Assembly (NCBI GenBank): GCA_963737445.1
Contig: CAVTSO010000015.1
Coordinates: forward strand, 447,714-511,713
DNA length: 64,000 nucleotides
Source: JAICYJ01 sp963737445
GTDB lineage: Bacteria; Actinomycetota; Thermoleophilia; Gaiellales; JAICJC01
Direction: 5' to 3'
In this document: one piece after another, positions 7,639-18,885 of the stretch
Numbering within the stretch: position 1 is the stretch's first letter
Layout of the letters: the number at the start of each line of letters is the position of its first letter
The notes under the pieces: generated by a model
Told to the model about the DNA's origin: nothing
The model's database searches: none
Seen by the model: the letters and a program-made list of their open reading frames with translations, nothing else
Position numbers and translations under genes: made by a program

Positions 7639-8829
7639 CTACCTGAACGGGACGGTGACCCGGCCGGGCACGCGCCGGTAGACCGCAAAGAAGTCCCGGT
7701 CATCCGGCACCAGGTAGCGCGTGGCCGGCTGCTGGTAGTTCGGCACCACGCGCACCGGATCCAGCCCGCCGCGATGGCTGTAGGTGATCAACGTCGGCCA
7801 CTCCGGATTGATGTCGAGCTGCATCGCGCGCACGGCGCCGGCACGCTGCAGGATCCGCGCGAGCGTGACCACCGTCTGATAGTCCGCTGCGGCGTAGATC
7901 AGGTTGCCGTGCCGGTCGATGCCCGCGCCCGTGCGCCACACACGGACGGCGTTGCCGAGCGTGAAGCCCCACTGTGAGCTGTCGTTCAGGGCTGGATTCA
8001 GGCGCCCGTGGTCGATGATCAAGGGCAGGCTCTGGCGTGCGAACGCGACCTGCGGACCGGCGACCGGGCCGCCGTGCCAGGTCGTCACATCCACACGGCC
8101 GTTCCGATAGGCGACGAGGGTTGCGAGGCCCGCCTTGAGCGGCTCGTACAACCTCCCGTTGATCGACGATCCGTTGCCGCCATCGCTGTAGATAAAGCCC
8201 CCGTTGAAGGTGGCGAGCAGACGCCAGCGCTGGTCGGGAGGCACGGACATCGGCCCCCGGACAGGCGCGCTGGGAGGTTCGTAGCGGCCCGGATACCACG
8301 CGACCGAGGTACGCGTGTGGTCGAACCACGCCACGTACGCGACGATTCGCGGATAGTCGACCTCCGTCCGGAAGGTCGTGAGGAGCACCGGTGAGCGCCC
8401 GCTCACGGTCGGGCCCGTGCCCCTCCAGACGCCTTCGCCCGGGAGCGGGTGCGCGAAGACGGGACTGATCGGCGGAGGCACGTACCCATCCTGGTGTCGT
8501 GCCTCGGCTTTCTTCGCCGCGGCGTCGGTGATTCCGGCCGTCGGCAGGCTGGTCAGCTGGGGACCACCCTTCGCGGGCGTCTTCCAGCTGTAGTAGTAGT
8601 GCTCGACCTCGTCGACGAGCCAGTTGCCATGATGCGCCCGCAGCCACTCGACGCTGCGTGGCCAGAGCGGCAGGCTGGACGGCTGCATCATCGTGGTCGT
8701 GTACGAGTAGGCGGCCGGGACGAGCAGCAGCAGGAATGCCAGCGCCACCGGCAGACCTGTACGACGCCACCGACGCCCGTGGCGATCCGGACGGGCCGCC
8801 CTGCGGAGCGGGCCGGTCAATCTCATCAC
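7639..8829 (-). CDS. Exported phosphodiester glycosidase-family protein (NAGPA domain)
   Basis: A 396-residue protein with an N-terminal membrane anchor or signal (GLPVALAFLLLLVPAAYSY). The C-terminal half carries the NAGPA-type fold: LLATFNGGFIYSDGGNGSSI, then NGRLYEPLKAGLATLVAY, GRVDVTTWHGG, SLPLIIDHGR, NLIYAAADYQTVVTLARIL and GAVRAMQLDINPEWPTL, the last with the AMxLD segment typical of the family. NAGPA enzymes cleave sugar phosphodiesters; bacterial members act on cell-surface glycopolymers or are unknown. It is convergent with the propeller gene. With the phosphoesterase and PhoD genes nearby, a role in phosphate-ester scavenging or envelope turnover is plausible. Confidence 0.75.
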   Translation of the reverse strand: MMRLTGPLRRAARPDRHGRRWRRTGLPVALAFLLLLVPAAYSYTTTMMQPSSLPLWPRSVEWLRAHHGNWLVDEVEHYYYSWKTPAKGGPQLTSLPTAGITDAAAKKAEARHQDGYVPPPISPVFAHPLPGEGVWRGTGPTVSGRSPVLLTTFRTEVDYPRIVAYVAWFDHTRTSVAWYPGRYEPPSAPVRGPMSVPPDQRWRLLATFNGGFIYSDGGNGSSINGRLYEPLKAGLATLVAYRNGRVDVTTWHGGPVAGPQVAFARQSLPLIIDHGRLNPALNDSSQWGFTLGNAVRVWRTGAGIDRHGNLIYAAADYQTVVTLARILQRAGAVRAMQLDINPEWPTLITYSHRGGLDPVRVVPNYQQPATRYLVPDDRDFFAVYRRVPGRVTVPFR

Positions 8830-8875
8830 TCGACCCTAGCCAGCTCGTGTGAGAGCGAAATAATGAGCTGCGACC

Positions 8876-8901
8876 GGGCCGCACCCGGTTGGGTGCGACC
8901 C
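8876..8901. terminator. Hairpin near the end of a gene remnant
   Basis: The stem CGCACCC/GGGTGCG closes a GGTT loop (7 bp), and three more G-C pairs follow after one mismatch. It lies just downstream, on the minus strand, of the sialidase-like remnant and upstream of the glycosidase gene. There is no T run, so it may be a leftover terminator or a chance hairpin in GC-rich DNA. Confidence 0.3.
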
Positions 8902-8909
8902 GGCCCAAG

Positions 8910-9168
8910 GTCCGTTCCCACGAGCCGACGCGGGCGAAGAGCGCGTCTTCGCCATGACCGCAGCTGCCGTCGAAGCACGCGGTGTTTCGCATGTCCGTCC
9001 AGTAGACCAGCACATCACCGCTGCCGGGATCGATAGCGATGTTGCTGTAATCCCCCAGGAACTGCGTGGCGAACGGGAACGCCGCCTTGGCGGTCGCCGC
9101 GAACCAGCGGTCGTTCTTGGTCGGGTCCGTCGCGAAAACGTGTCCTAGCTGATCATCCAGGGCGTACA
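8910..9168 (-). pseudogene. C-terminal remnant of a BNR/sialidase-like protein gene
   Basis: An open stretch without a start codon reads GHVFATDPTKNDRWFAATAK, AAFPFATQFLGDYSNIAID and DVLVYWTDMRNTACF, ending near GEDALFARVG. The pattern FLGDYSxI followed by VYWTDMRN is the usual last blade of BNR-repeat (sialidase-like) exported proteins. The N-terminal four fifths are missing, because the region upstream is the start of the oppositely oriented PhoD gene. A full-length BNR protein gene lies at 26344-27810, so this is probably a decayed relative. Confidence 0.55.
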
Positions 9169-9178
9169 ATCGCGTGCG

Positions 9179-10864
<1,686 letters not shown>

Positions 10865-11918
10865 GGCGGTTTGGGGCTTCGCGGGCGGCTCGCCTGCTCG
10901 ACGACCGCCCCCAGACGCAGTGCCCAGCCACCGAACGCGATCGCGCAGAGCGCGAACCAGGCCCATCCAAGCGCCAGCCCGGCAACGACGTCGGATACCC
11001 AGTGCAGGTCGAGCAGCACTCGGCTGCAGGCGACCGCGACGGCCAGCCCGACTGCGACTCCGACCAGGACCGCACGTGCGCGGGGCGGCCGTCGCCGGCC
11101 GGCGAGCAGCGCCAGCGCCGCGAACAGCGCGGCCGCCGTCGACGAATGCCCGCTCGGGAACGAGGGGCCAAGGCTGGCGGCGAGCGGATCGATGGTCGGG
11201 CGTGCTCGGTCGACGATGCCCTTGATGGTGTTGGTGACGAACGAGTCCCCGAGCGTCACCGCCAGCAGGAACACGGGGATCCAGCGGTTCGGTACGCGGA
11301 TCCACTCGACGACGCCGACGATGACCGCGATCACGATCACCCCGCGCGTCGATGCCAGGGTGGTCACCGCGTCCAGGAAGCGGCGAGTACCCTCACCGGT
11401 GTGGTGGTGCGCCCAGCGGGCAGCTCCCGCGTCCAGATCCGAAAGCGGCTCGCTGTGGTGTATCAGCACCACCAGCAGCGAGATCAGCACGCCGGCCAGG
11501 CACAGCATGCACACCGCCAGCGTCAGGGCCAGGCCGGTCAGCACCTCTGTGTCGAGCCGGCTGTGTACGAATCGCCGGACGGCGGTGTGGGCTCGCAGCT
11601 CTTCGGCAACCTCACGCGTCGGCTGCCGTCCTGCCGGTCGGCGCAGCACCGGGCGCGCGATCGCCCACGCCATGAGCCCCGCCACGATCGAGATGATCAG
11701 CAACGCGGTTACCGGCAGAACGGCGACCTCCTCATCCGAGGTGTTTGCCCGCACGCGGATTTGGGAAACATGCCTTCACGATGGGCGTCCGCGAATACCC
11801 ACGGGTGGGCCAGCCCACCGCGACACGGTCGAGCAGTGCCGAAGGCACGCTTCATCCATCCAACGATACGCCGGATGACGGCTTACCGATCCTGTCTCCG
11901 CGCCCGCGCGGGATCGCC

Positions 11919-12617
11919 ATGCGGGCCGGCCAGCGGATGGCCGGCCACCCGATCGTCGCCTTCGTTGTTGTCGTTCTGGTCGGATTCGCGCTGCTCGCGG
12001 CCCTGACGGTGCTCGCAGGGTGGCTGCTGAAGACCTACGTGCTGCCCGACCACGGCATCGGGCACGCCGATGAGCACGTCAACGTCTGGCTGGCGGCGCG
12101 GCGTACTGCCACTTGGAACGATGTGTCGTTCTGGACATCCGGCATCGGCGACGTGGTCGCCATCCCGGCCCTCGTCATCCTGACCGCGCTGGGTGCGATG
12201 GCGATGCGGAAGTGGCGGATCGCGGCCTTCGTGGTGGCCGCCATCGCCGTCGAGGCTGCGACCTACCGCGTCGCGACACTGCTGATCCATCGGCAGCGGC
12301 CGCGGGTGCACCGCCTCGACCAGCTTCCCGCAGACGCCAGCTACTTCTCCGGCCACACCGCGGCATCGGTGGCCGTGTACTGCGGCCTGGCCCTGCTGAT
12401 CACCTCACGGATCCGGAGTACGGGCGTGCGGATCGCGTGCTGGGTGATCGCCGTCGCCATCCCATTGCTGGTGGCCCTCTCGCGGATGTATCGCGGAATG
12501 CACCATCCCACCGACGTGAGCGCGGCCATGCTGGTGGGCATTGGCACCCTGGTGGTGGCGCTCATCGCCGCTCGCGCCGCGAAGGCCGCTCAACTGGCCG
12601 GGGAGCGTGCGTCGTGA
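11919..12617 (+). CDS. PAP2 family membrane phosphatase, first gene of a lipid operon
   Basis: A 232-residue multi-pass protein from the ATG at 11919. The frame is open back to 11745, but the longer start would overlap the divergent gene and lacks membrane or motif content. Motif 1 reads TLLIHRQRP, so the usual Lys of K-x6-RP is Thr. Motif 2 is YFSGHTAAS and motif 3 is SRMYRGMHHPTDV. The Arg, the two His residues and the Ser-Gly-His core are kept, so activity on a lipid phosphate is still likely. Its stop overlaps the next start as GTGA, giving translational coupling to the lipid kinase gene. Confidence 0.85.
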   Translation: MRAGQRMAGHPIVAFVVVVLVGFALLAALTVLAGWLLKTYVLPDHGIGHADEHVNVWLAARRTATWNDVSFWTSGIGDVVAIPALVILTALGAMAMRKWRIAAFVVAAIAVEAATYRVATLLIHRQRPRVHRLDQLPADASYFSGHTAASVAVYCGLALLITSRIRSTGVRIACWVIAVAIPLLVALSRMYRGMHHPTDVSAAMLVGIGTLVVALIAARAAKAAQLAGERAS

Positions 12618-13516
12618 CGAAGAAGATCGCAGTGGTCGCCCATGCCGGCAAGACCCTCGAGGGTGGCTTGCCGCAGCTTCGCCGCAGCCTCGCCGAGCAC
12701 GGTGTGGAGGACCCGATGTGGGCGGAGGTCTCCAAGAGCCGTGAGGCACCCAGGCAGGTGAAACGGTTCCTCGAGGAGGGCGCCGAGCACTTCTTCGTGT
12801 GGGGCGGCGACGGCATGGCGCAGCGCTGTATCGACACGCTCGCCGGCAGCGGGGCGACCGTGGCGATCATCCCGGCCGGCACCGCGAACCTGCTTGCCTC
12901 CAACCTCGGGCTTCCCACCACCATCGACGGCGCCGTCGCGAATGGCCTGTCGGGCCGGCCGCGGCGGATCGACGTGATCAACCTGAACGGCGAGCGATTC
13001 GCCGTCATGGCCGGCACCGGCTTTGACGCCCACATGATCCGCAACGCGGATGGTGGGCTCAAGGACAAGCTGGGTCGTGCCGCCTATGTCTGGACCGGCA
13101 CCAAGAGTTTTCGCACCCCACCGTTCAAGGCCAAGGTTGAGGTCGACGGAAGCCCCTGGTTCAACGGGCCGGCGAGCTGCATCCTGGCCGGAAACGTCGG
13201 TGCGCTGTTCGGGGGCGTGCGGGTCTTCGACGACGCCGAGCCGGATGACGGGCTCTTCGATCTGGCCGTGATCACCGCCGACGGCGTCGCGCAGTGGGCG
13301 CGCACGGTGGGCCGCACGATCACCGGCAACCCCGACCGGTCGCCGTACTTCCGCTCCACGAAGGCCCGCCGCATCCGCGTGAAGCTCGACCGGAAGGTGC
13401 GCTACGAGATGGACGGCGGCGCTCGTACCAAGGCAAAGCACTACACACTCGAACTCGAACCGGCTGCGGTCGCAGTGTGCGTGCCGGCCCATCCCAACGG
13501 AGGCGAACCGACATGA
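12614..13516 (+). CDS. Diacylglycerol kinase-like lipid kinase (YegS/DgkB family)
   Basis: A 300-residue protein with the DAGK catalytic signature: FFVWGGDGMAQRCIDTL (the GGDG nucleotide loop, about residue 64), then VAIIPAGTANLLASNLGLP, the conserved PxGTxN segment, and in the C-terminal beta-sandwich VMAGTGFDAHMI and DDAEPDDGLFDLAVI. The family phosphorylates diacylglycerol or related lipids with ATP. The GTG at 12614 lies in the PAP2 stop (GTGA) and its own stop overlaps the next ATG (ATGA). Coupling a lipid kinase to a lipid phosphatase suggests control of the phosphatidate/diacylglycerol balance. Confidence 0.9.
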   Translation: MTKKIAVVAHAGKTLEGGLPQLRRSLAEHGVEDPMWAEVSKSREAPRQVKRFLEEGAEHFFVWGGDGMAQRCIDTLAGSGATVAIIPAGTANLLASNLGLPTTIDGAVANGLSGRPRRIDVINLNGERFAVMAGTGFDAHMIRNADGGLKDKLGRAAYVWTGTKSFRTPPFKAKVEVDGSPWFNGPASCILAGNVGALFGGVRVFDDAEPDDGLFDLAVITADGVAQWARTVGRTITGNPDRSPYFRSTKARRIRVKLDRKVRYEMDGGARTKAKHYTLELEPAAVAVCVPAHPNGGEPT

Positions 13517-14340
13517 GCAGCGTCGAGGCACAGGCCAGAACCACCGGTCGTGAGGTGACCCATAGCACCACGTTCGAGGTCCTGACCAGGCTCGGATTCA
13601 TCGCGCGCGGCGCGGTGTACGTGACGATCGGCCTGCTCGCGATCCAGGTGGCCATGCATGCGACCAGGCGGTCGACGGATCAGCGTGGCGCCATGGAGAC
13701 CATCCAGAATCAGCCGTTCGGACACTGGCTGCTGATCGCGGTCGCCATCGGCCTGGGTGCCTACGCGTGCTGGCGGTTCGTGCAGGCGTTCGTCGGATAC
13801 GGCCCTGAGGGAGGCGGCGACCACTCCACATTCGGTCGCGTGGCCGCAGCCGGCAGCGGCGTCGCCTACACGGCCCTGTGCCTGCTGGCGGTGTCGATCC
13901 TGTTCGGCTCATCGAGTCAGAGCTCGAGCAGTCCGCATAAGCAGGCTGCAGGAGTGCTGGGGTGGCCGGGCGGGCAGCTGATCGTGGGAGCGGCTGGTGC
14001 GCTCCTGATCGCGATCGCCCTCTACCAGGGCTACAAGGGCGTCACCAGGAAGTTCCTCGACGAGGACAAGACCGAGACGATGGGGCCGACGACCAAGCAT
14101 TGGATCACGATCATCGGCGTGGTCGGCCACCTGGCCCGGATGATCGCATTCGGGCTGATCGGCGGGTTCGTGCTGAAGGCGGCCATCGACTACAACCCCG
14201 CCAAGGCCGTCGGCCTGGACGGCGCGCTTGCGCGGCTCGCGCGCCAGTCGTACGGCCCGTTCATGCTGATCCTGGTGGCGGCCGGTCTGATCGCGTTCGG
14301 TCTGTACTCGATCGCGGACGCCCGCTACCGGCGGATCTAG
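13513..14340 (+). CDS. DUF1206 family membrane protein
   Basis: A 275-residue protein with six membrane helices in three similar pairs. The repeated unit is visible as LTRLGFIARGAVYVTIGLLA (residues about 22-41), GRVAAAGSGVAYTALCLLAV and IGVVGHLARMIAFGLIGGFV, each followed by a second helix with Y-x-G/A at its end (YACWRFVQAF, YQGYKGV, YSIADARY). That threefold pattern is the DUF1206 hallmark; no biochemical role is known. It is the last gene of the PAP2-kinase-DUF1206 operon, joined by ATGA, so a role in the same lipid process is inferred. Confidence 0.9.
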   Translation: MSSVEAQARTTGREVTHSTTFEVLTRLGFIARGAVYVTIGLLAIQVAMHATRRSTDQRGAMETIQNQPFGHWLLIAVAIGLGAYACWRFVQAFVGYGPEGGGDHSTFGRVAAAGSGVAYTALCLLAVSILFGSSSQSSSSPHKQAAGVLGWPGGQLIVGAAGALLIAIALYQGYKGVTRKFLDEDKTETMGPTTKHWITIIGVVGHLARMIAFGLIGGFVLKAAIDYNPAKAVGLDGALARLARQSYGPFMLILVAAGLIAFGLYSIADARYRRI

Positions 14341-14757
14341 CCTGAGCGAACCGCTTGTTCAAGCGATCCCTCGGGTTCACGAAGCGTTCACGCACTCGAA
14401 AAGGTTCGGCGATCCGTCGTGTTCGACGACGCCGATGATGCTGCCATCGCAGCAGCTCACCACGAACCAGGCCGGGAACGCGAACGGCAATCACGTGTTC
14501 ACTCCGGCCGCCGCGGATGGGTTGAGCGGCACGACCTTCGGGGTCAAACTGGCGGGTGATGGACGGTTCGGAGGTCGCCTATCAGACCGGCTGTGAGGCG
14601 GTGCAGCTTGACTAGCCCCGGTTAGGAAGAGCGGTTGGTTCAGACCGGCGCTCGGGTCGAGCGTGTGGCCACGGAGCAAGATAGACCAACGCTTCGGGGT
14701 GGAGCTAGATTGGGCGCAGTCCACCAAACGCCGCCGGGGCGCCGCCCGCACCGGACC
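14341..14757. other. Intergenic stretch without a recognised gene
   Basis: About 420 bp between the DUF1206 gene and the convergent SARP gene. Short open frames exist on both strands, but none has family motifs or a convincing ribosome-binding site. No tRNA, repeat or strong terminator hairpin was recognised. Confidence 0.5.
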
Positions 14758-17481
14758 TTACCACTCCACCAACTTCCATACCTCCGGCTGCATCTCGCCG
14801 TCTTGGCCGCCGATCTCGGCGAAGATCGCGACCGCCTGCTTCAAGTGCGCCATCGAGGCCTCGACATCACCGCCTCGGTGGAACAGATCGGCCAGGTTAT
14901 TGTGGAGCGCGGCCTCGCCGTGTCGATCACCCTGCTTGGAGCAGAGCCGAAGCGCCCGCTCGGTCAGCTCGATCGCTCTCCCGTCATCCCGCTCGCGCGC
15001 GCAGGCGAGCGCCAGGTTGTTGAGCGCCGCCACAAGCACGCTGCGGTCGGCCAGCCGCTCGGCCAACTCGACCGCTCGCTCCAGGTGCGTCCGCTCTCCG
15101 GTCAGCATCCCCAGCGTGTTCTCAGCCTGGGCAACCGCCTCTTCGTCCCGGGCCGCCTCACCTAGCGCCAGCGCTCGCTCGGCCAGCGCCACCGCCTCCT
15201 CCCCGGCCCCGCGCCGGTGCGCCACAAGGCTGCGATCGGCCTGCACCCGCGCCGACTCCCCACCCAGCCGAAGCGCCTCGGCCAGGTGCCGCTCGGCCAA
15301 CTCGAAATCCCCCCGCCGGCCGTGCACCCGGCCCAGCTTCTGCTCGAGCGCGGCAACATCGCCGTCGGACTCAGCGAGCGCGGCCGCCGCCTCGTAGGCC
15401 GCGATCGCCGCCCGGTACTCCCCCCGCAGCGTGTGCAGATCGCCGATCGCCTCGTGCAGCGCCGCCGGCTCGGCATGCCCCAGCGCCAGCGCACTCCGAT
15501 ACGCGTCCAGCGCCTCGCTGGACGCGTGCAGCTCGCGCGCGCGATCGGCCGCCTGCCGGAACGCCTCGGCCGCCTCGACGTCCATCCCCGCCTCCAGCAG
15601 ATGCCTTGCCACCAGCGCCGCATCCGCCCGCCGCGCCGCCAGCGCCGCAGCCACCCGCCGATGCAACAGCCGCCGCCGGGCCAGGCTGGTTCGCTCGTAG
15701 GCGATCGCCTGCAACTTGTCGTGGGAGAACGCGTAGCCGTCCTCGCCCTCGGCGATGACCCCGCGGCGGGTCAGCTCCTCCAGGCCCAGAACCGTCTCGT
15801 CCTCGCCGCGACCGCTGGCCGCCCGCAGCGTCTCCATGCCGAACGCGCGGCCGATCACCGCCGCCGCCGCCAGCAGCTGCCCGGCCGTCTCGCCTACCGC
15901 GTCCAGCCGCGCCGACAGCAACTCGCGCACGCCGCCTGGCAGCTCGTCCGCCGCCCCCGCTCCTGCCAGCGCGGCCAGGTACTCGACCACGAACAGCGGT
16001 AGCCCTTCGGTCTCGTCGTACAGCCACTGGGCATGCCGCTCCACGCCGGCCGCCGCCGCCAGCAGTGCCACGTCGTCCCGGTCCAGCCGGCCCAGCCGCA
16101 GCGTCGCCTCGGCCCGGCGCCGAACCAGCGCCAACTCCTCGCCCGCCTCCTCCGGCCGCCAGGCCGCCACGACCAGCAGGGGCCGCCCGGCGAGCCGCGG
16201 AGCCAAGTAGCCAAGTACCGCCAGCGAGGCTGGGTCGGCCGACTGCAGGTCGTCCAGCACCACCGCCCCCGGCACGCCATCCCCGCCCAGCAGCGCGCCC
16301 AGCACCTGCACCAGACCCTCGTGCAGCCGCTGCTGTGCTCCCACGCCGTCGCCGATCGCGACCGACCCTCCGGCCCCGGCCTCCGGCACCAGCCGCGCCG
16401 CCTCGGCCCGCCAATGCGCGGGTACGTCGCCGAGCCGCGCTTCGCGCCCGTCCTCCATCGCCGCCCGAAGCAGCGACGCAGCCAGTCCGAACGGCAGCGC
16501 CGACTCGCCCTCGTGGGCGCGCACCGCCAGCGCCACCCCGCCCGCGGCGGCGGCCCGCACCAGCAACTCCTCGCCCAGCCGCGTCTTTCCCACCCCGGCC
16601 TCGCCCTCCAGCGCCACGAGTCGCCCGCCGGCGGCACTCGCCCCGAGTTGTGCTTCCAGCACCCCCAGCTCGCGTTCACGCCCGACCAGCGGTGGCCGCG
16701 CGGGACCCGGCGTCACCATGGTGGCCCGCGGCTGCGGCGCCGGCACGGCCACCGCCACCCCTTCGTTGACGGCGTCGTAGAGCTCACTCGTCTCGGGCAG
16801 TGGCCGCACCCCCAGCTCGCGGTCGAGCACGCGCACGCACTCGCGGTACTGTTTCAGGGCCTCCGCCCGGTGCCCGCTGACCGCGTACAGCCGGATCAGC
16901 GCCCGGTGCGCCGACTCGTGCAGGGGATCCAGCGCCAGCCGACGCTGGCAGTGTGCGATCGCCTCGCCCGGCCGCCCGGCCGCGGCCAGCTCGGAGGCCA
17001 GCCGGTCGAGCGCGATCTCGAGCTCGCCGCGCAGCCCGGCGGCCGCGTCGCGCTGCCAGTCGTCGAAGCGGGCGCTGTCGCGCAGCCCAAACCCGGCCAG
17101 CAGGTCGCCGCGGTGCAGCGCCACCGCCTCGCGCAGCGGGCCGATCGCGGCCGGTCCCGACGCTGCCGCGGCCACCAGCCGCCGGAAGCGGTCGACGTCG
17201 ACCGCGCCGTCCTCGAACTCCAGCCGCACCGCCGAGCGGTCAGCCTCCAGCCAGCGCCCGCCCAGCGCCGCCCGCAGCGTCGACAGTGTCCGCCGAAGCG
17301 CGGCCCGGCCCCGCTCCGGCTCCAGCTCCGGCCACAACAGATCGACCAGCGGATCGCGGCCCTGCGCCCCGTCCAGGCACAGCACAGCCACCAGCGCCGT
17401 GGCCTTGCGCGTGTCCACCGCCAGCGGTGCGCCGTCCACCCGCACCCGCGGCGTCCCCAGCAGTTCGATCACGAGCGCCAT
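14758..17481 (-). CDS. SARP-type regulator with BTAD, AAA ATPase and TPR domains
   Basis: A 907-residue regulator. Residues 1-75 are an OmpR-like winged helix (IELLGTPRVRVDGAPL, then ALRRTLSTLRAAL). About 95-240 is the bacterial transcriptional activator domain (AHRALIRLYAVSGHRAEALK). An ATPase follows, with LVGRERELGVLEAQL at 265, Walker A GEAGVGKT at 293-300 and Walker B VVLDDLQSADP. The C-terminal third is TPR-like helical repeats rich in Ala, Leu and Glu. Large SARPs activate secondary-metabolite or stress genes after sensing through the ATPase/TPR part. The ATG at 17481 begins the conserved N-terminus; the upstream open frame is shadow. It is divergent from the sensor/SpoIIE operon, its likely target. 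Confidence 0.9.
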   Translation of the reverse strand: MALVIELLGTPRVRVDGAPLAVDTRKATALVAVLCLDGAQGRDPLVDLLWPELEPERGRAALRRTLSTLRAALGGRWLEADRSAVRLEFEDGAVDVDRFRRLVAAAASGPAAIGPLREAVALHRGDLLAGFGLRDSARFDDWQRDAAAGLRGELEIALDRLASELAAAGRPGEAIAHCQRRLALDPLHESAHRALIRLYAVSGHRAEALKQYRECVRVLDRELGVRPLPETSELYDAVNEGVAVAVPAPQPRATMVTPGPARPPLVGRERELGVLEAQLGASAAGGRLVALEGEAGVGKTRLGEELLVRAAAAGGVALAVRAHEGESALPFGLAASLLRAAMEDGREARLGDVPAHWRAEAARLVPEAGAGGSVAIGDGVGAQQRLHEGLVQVLGALLGGDGVPGAVVLDDLQSADPASLAVLGYLAPRLAGRPLLVVAAWRPEEAGEELALVRRRAEATLRLGRLDRDDVALLAAAAGVERHAQWLYDETEGLPLFVVEYLAALAGAGAADELPGGVRELLSARLDAVGETAGQLLAAAAVIGRAFGMETLRAASGRGEDETVLGLEELTRRGVIAEGEDGYAFSHDKLQAIAYERTSLARRRLLHRRVAAALAARRADAALVARHLLEAGMDVEAAEAFRQAADRARELHASSEALDAYRSALALGHAEPAALHEAIGDLHTLRGEYRAAIAAYEAAAALAESDGDVAALEQKLGRVHGRRGDFELAERHLAEALRLGGESARVQADRSLVAHRRGAGEEAVALAERALALGEAARDEEAVAQAENTLGMLTGERTHLERAVELAERLADRSVLVAALNNLALACARERDDGRAIELTERALRLCSKQGDRHGEAALHNNLADLFHRGGDVEASMAHLKQAVAIFAEIGGQDGEMQPEVWKLVEW

Positions 17482-17617
17482 TGCGGCGAGTATGCCAGCG
17501 CCGCCGTCACGAACCAAGTCTCGCCTCCGGCTTCGTAACGTTTCCGGAACGCTGCGCGGCCACCATCTTGTCAGCACCGCCGCGATGGCGGATGCTCGCT
17601 GAAGCAAGGAGCCGCCC

Positions 17618-17644
17618 GTGCCGACCACCACCCGAGCCCGATGA
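17618..17644 (+). CDS. Possible 8-codon leader ORF coupled to the sensor operon
   Basis: AAGGAG, then 6 bases, then GTG at 17618 opens a frame of eight codons (MPTTTRAR) ending in a TGA that overlaps the ATG of the first membrane sensor gene as ATGA. This is the best Shine-Dalgarno in the region, whereas the sensor ATG has none of its own. Either a tiny leader couples translation to the sensor, or an indel hides the sensor's true N-terminus. Confidence 0.3.
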   Translation: MPTTTRAR

Positions 17645-18885
17645 GCCACCGCACCGCCCGACTCACCGCCTGGGCCGCGTTCGCGCTGGCCTGCGCGCTG
17701 TGGACGGTCGACCTGGTGGTCGCCTACCTCACCCGCGGCCTGGACGTCAACACCAACTGGTCGACCAACTTCGCGGTCGGCATCGCCTACGGCCTGATGC
17801 TGCTGACCTTCCCGATCGCCGGCCTGCTGATCTGCACGCGCCGGCCCGGCTCGCGGATCGGCTGGCTGCTGATGGCGACCGGCCTCAGCTGGATCCTGAG
17901 CGGCGCCACTACGATCGCTGACTACGGCCTGCGCCTGCACCCGGGCTCGATACCGGCGGCGGATTACCTGGCGATTCTGGGCTCGGCGCTGTGGGTGCCG
18001 GCGATCGGTATCTGCGGCACCTACCTATTGCTGCTGTTCCCGGACGGGCGGCTGCCGTCACCGCGCTGGCGGTGGGTGCTGCACCTGAGCACGTTCGTGA
18101 TCGTTGGCGGGACGCTGTCGCTGGTGGTCACCCCTGGCCTGATGGGCGACGCCGGCTACCCGCACACGGTCAACCCACTGGGCGTCGACGCGCTCGCCGG
18201 CGTGCTCGACTACGCCCACGGCATCCTGATGCTGCTGCCGCTGGCGATGCTGCTTTCGGCCGCCAGCGTGGTCGTGCGCTTCCGCCACGCAGGGGCTGTC
18301 GAGCGCGCCCAGATCACCTGGCTGGCGGCGGCCGCCTCGACGGTCGTCATCATCTACGCGCTGGTATTGCCGATGTCGGTGGCGGTCGGACCCAGCGGGG
18401 TGCCTCCGGGCTGGTTGCAGGCGGCCCAGGCGGTCGCGCTGCTCAGCTTCGGCCTGATCCCCGCCGCCGTGCTGGTGGCGGTGCTGCGCTACCGGCTCTA
18501 CGAGATCGACCTGATCATCCGCCGCACCGTCACCTACACGGTGCTGGCGGCCGTGCTCGGCGTCACCTATCTGGCCGGCATTTGGCTGCTGGGATGGCTG
18601 CTTCGCTCGCTGACCGGGGCCTCCGGCGCGCTGGCGGTGACGCTCTCGACGCTGGCCGTATGGGCCGCCTTCCAGCCCTTGCGCGGCCGGGTGCGGGCGC
18701 TGGTTGACCGCCGCTTCTACCGCAGTAGCTACGACGCCGACCGCACGCTGGCCGCGTTCAGCGGTCGGCTGCGCGACCAGCTCGACCTGGAGGCGCTGGA
18801 GCGCGAGATGCTCGACGTCGTCGGCGCCGCCGTCCACCCCGGCCACGCCGAGCTGTGGCTGCGCGATCGCGAGCTGCGGCCATGA
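17641..18885 (+). CDS. Multi-pass membrane sensor protein, first of two paralogues
   Basis: A 414-residue protein with about ten hydrophobic helices (for example LTAWAAFALACALWTVDLVV, LMLLTFPIAGLLI, YLLLLFPDGRLPS, LAAVLGVTYLAGIWLLGWLL). The ending VRALVDRRFYRSSYDADRTL, then AAFSGRLRDQLDLEALEREM, matches the membrane-proximal segment that precedes GAF or kinase domains in actinobacterial sensor kinases, but the catalytic part is missing and the protein stops soon after. It therefore looks like a detached sensor half. It shares the RYRLYxxDxIIRRTxTY motif with the next gene. Overlap ATGA with that gene; signal sensed unknown. Confidence 0.75.
   Translation: MSHRTARLTAWAAFALACALWTVDLVVAYLTRGLDVNTNWSTNFAVGIAYGLMLLTFPIAGLLICTRRPGSRIGWLLMATGLSWILSGATTIADYGLRLHPGSIPAADYLAILGSALWVPAIGICGTYLLLLFPDGRLPSPRWRWVLHLSTFVIVGGTLSLVVTPGLMGDAGYPHTVNPLGVDALAGVLDYAHGILMLLPLAMLLSAASVVVRFRHAGAVERAQITWLAAAASTVVIIYALVLPMSVAVGPSGVPPGWLQAAQAVALLSFGLIPAAVLVAVLRYRLYEIDLIIRRTVTYTVLAAVLGVTYLAGIWLLGWLLRSLTGASGALAVTLSTLAVWAAFQPLRGRVRALVDRRFYRSSYDADRTLAAFSGRLRDQLDLEALEREMLDVVGAAVHPGHAELWLRDRELRP

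Noticed and set aside
6402..7703. Long minus-strand open frame opposite the beta-propeller gene
   Set aside because: No motif, and the plus-strand propeller has clear repeats; this is an antisense shadow.
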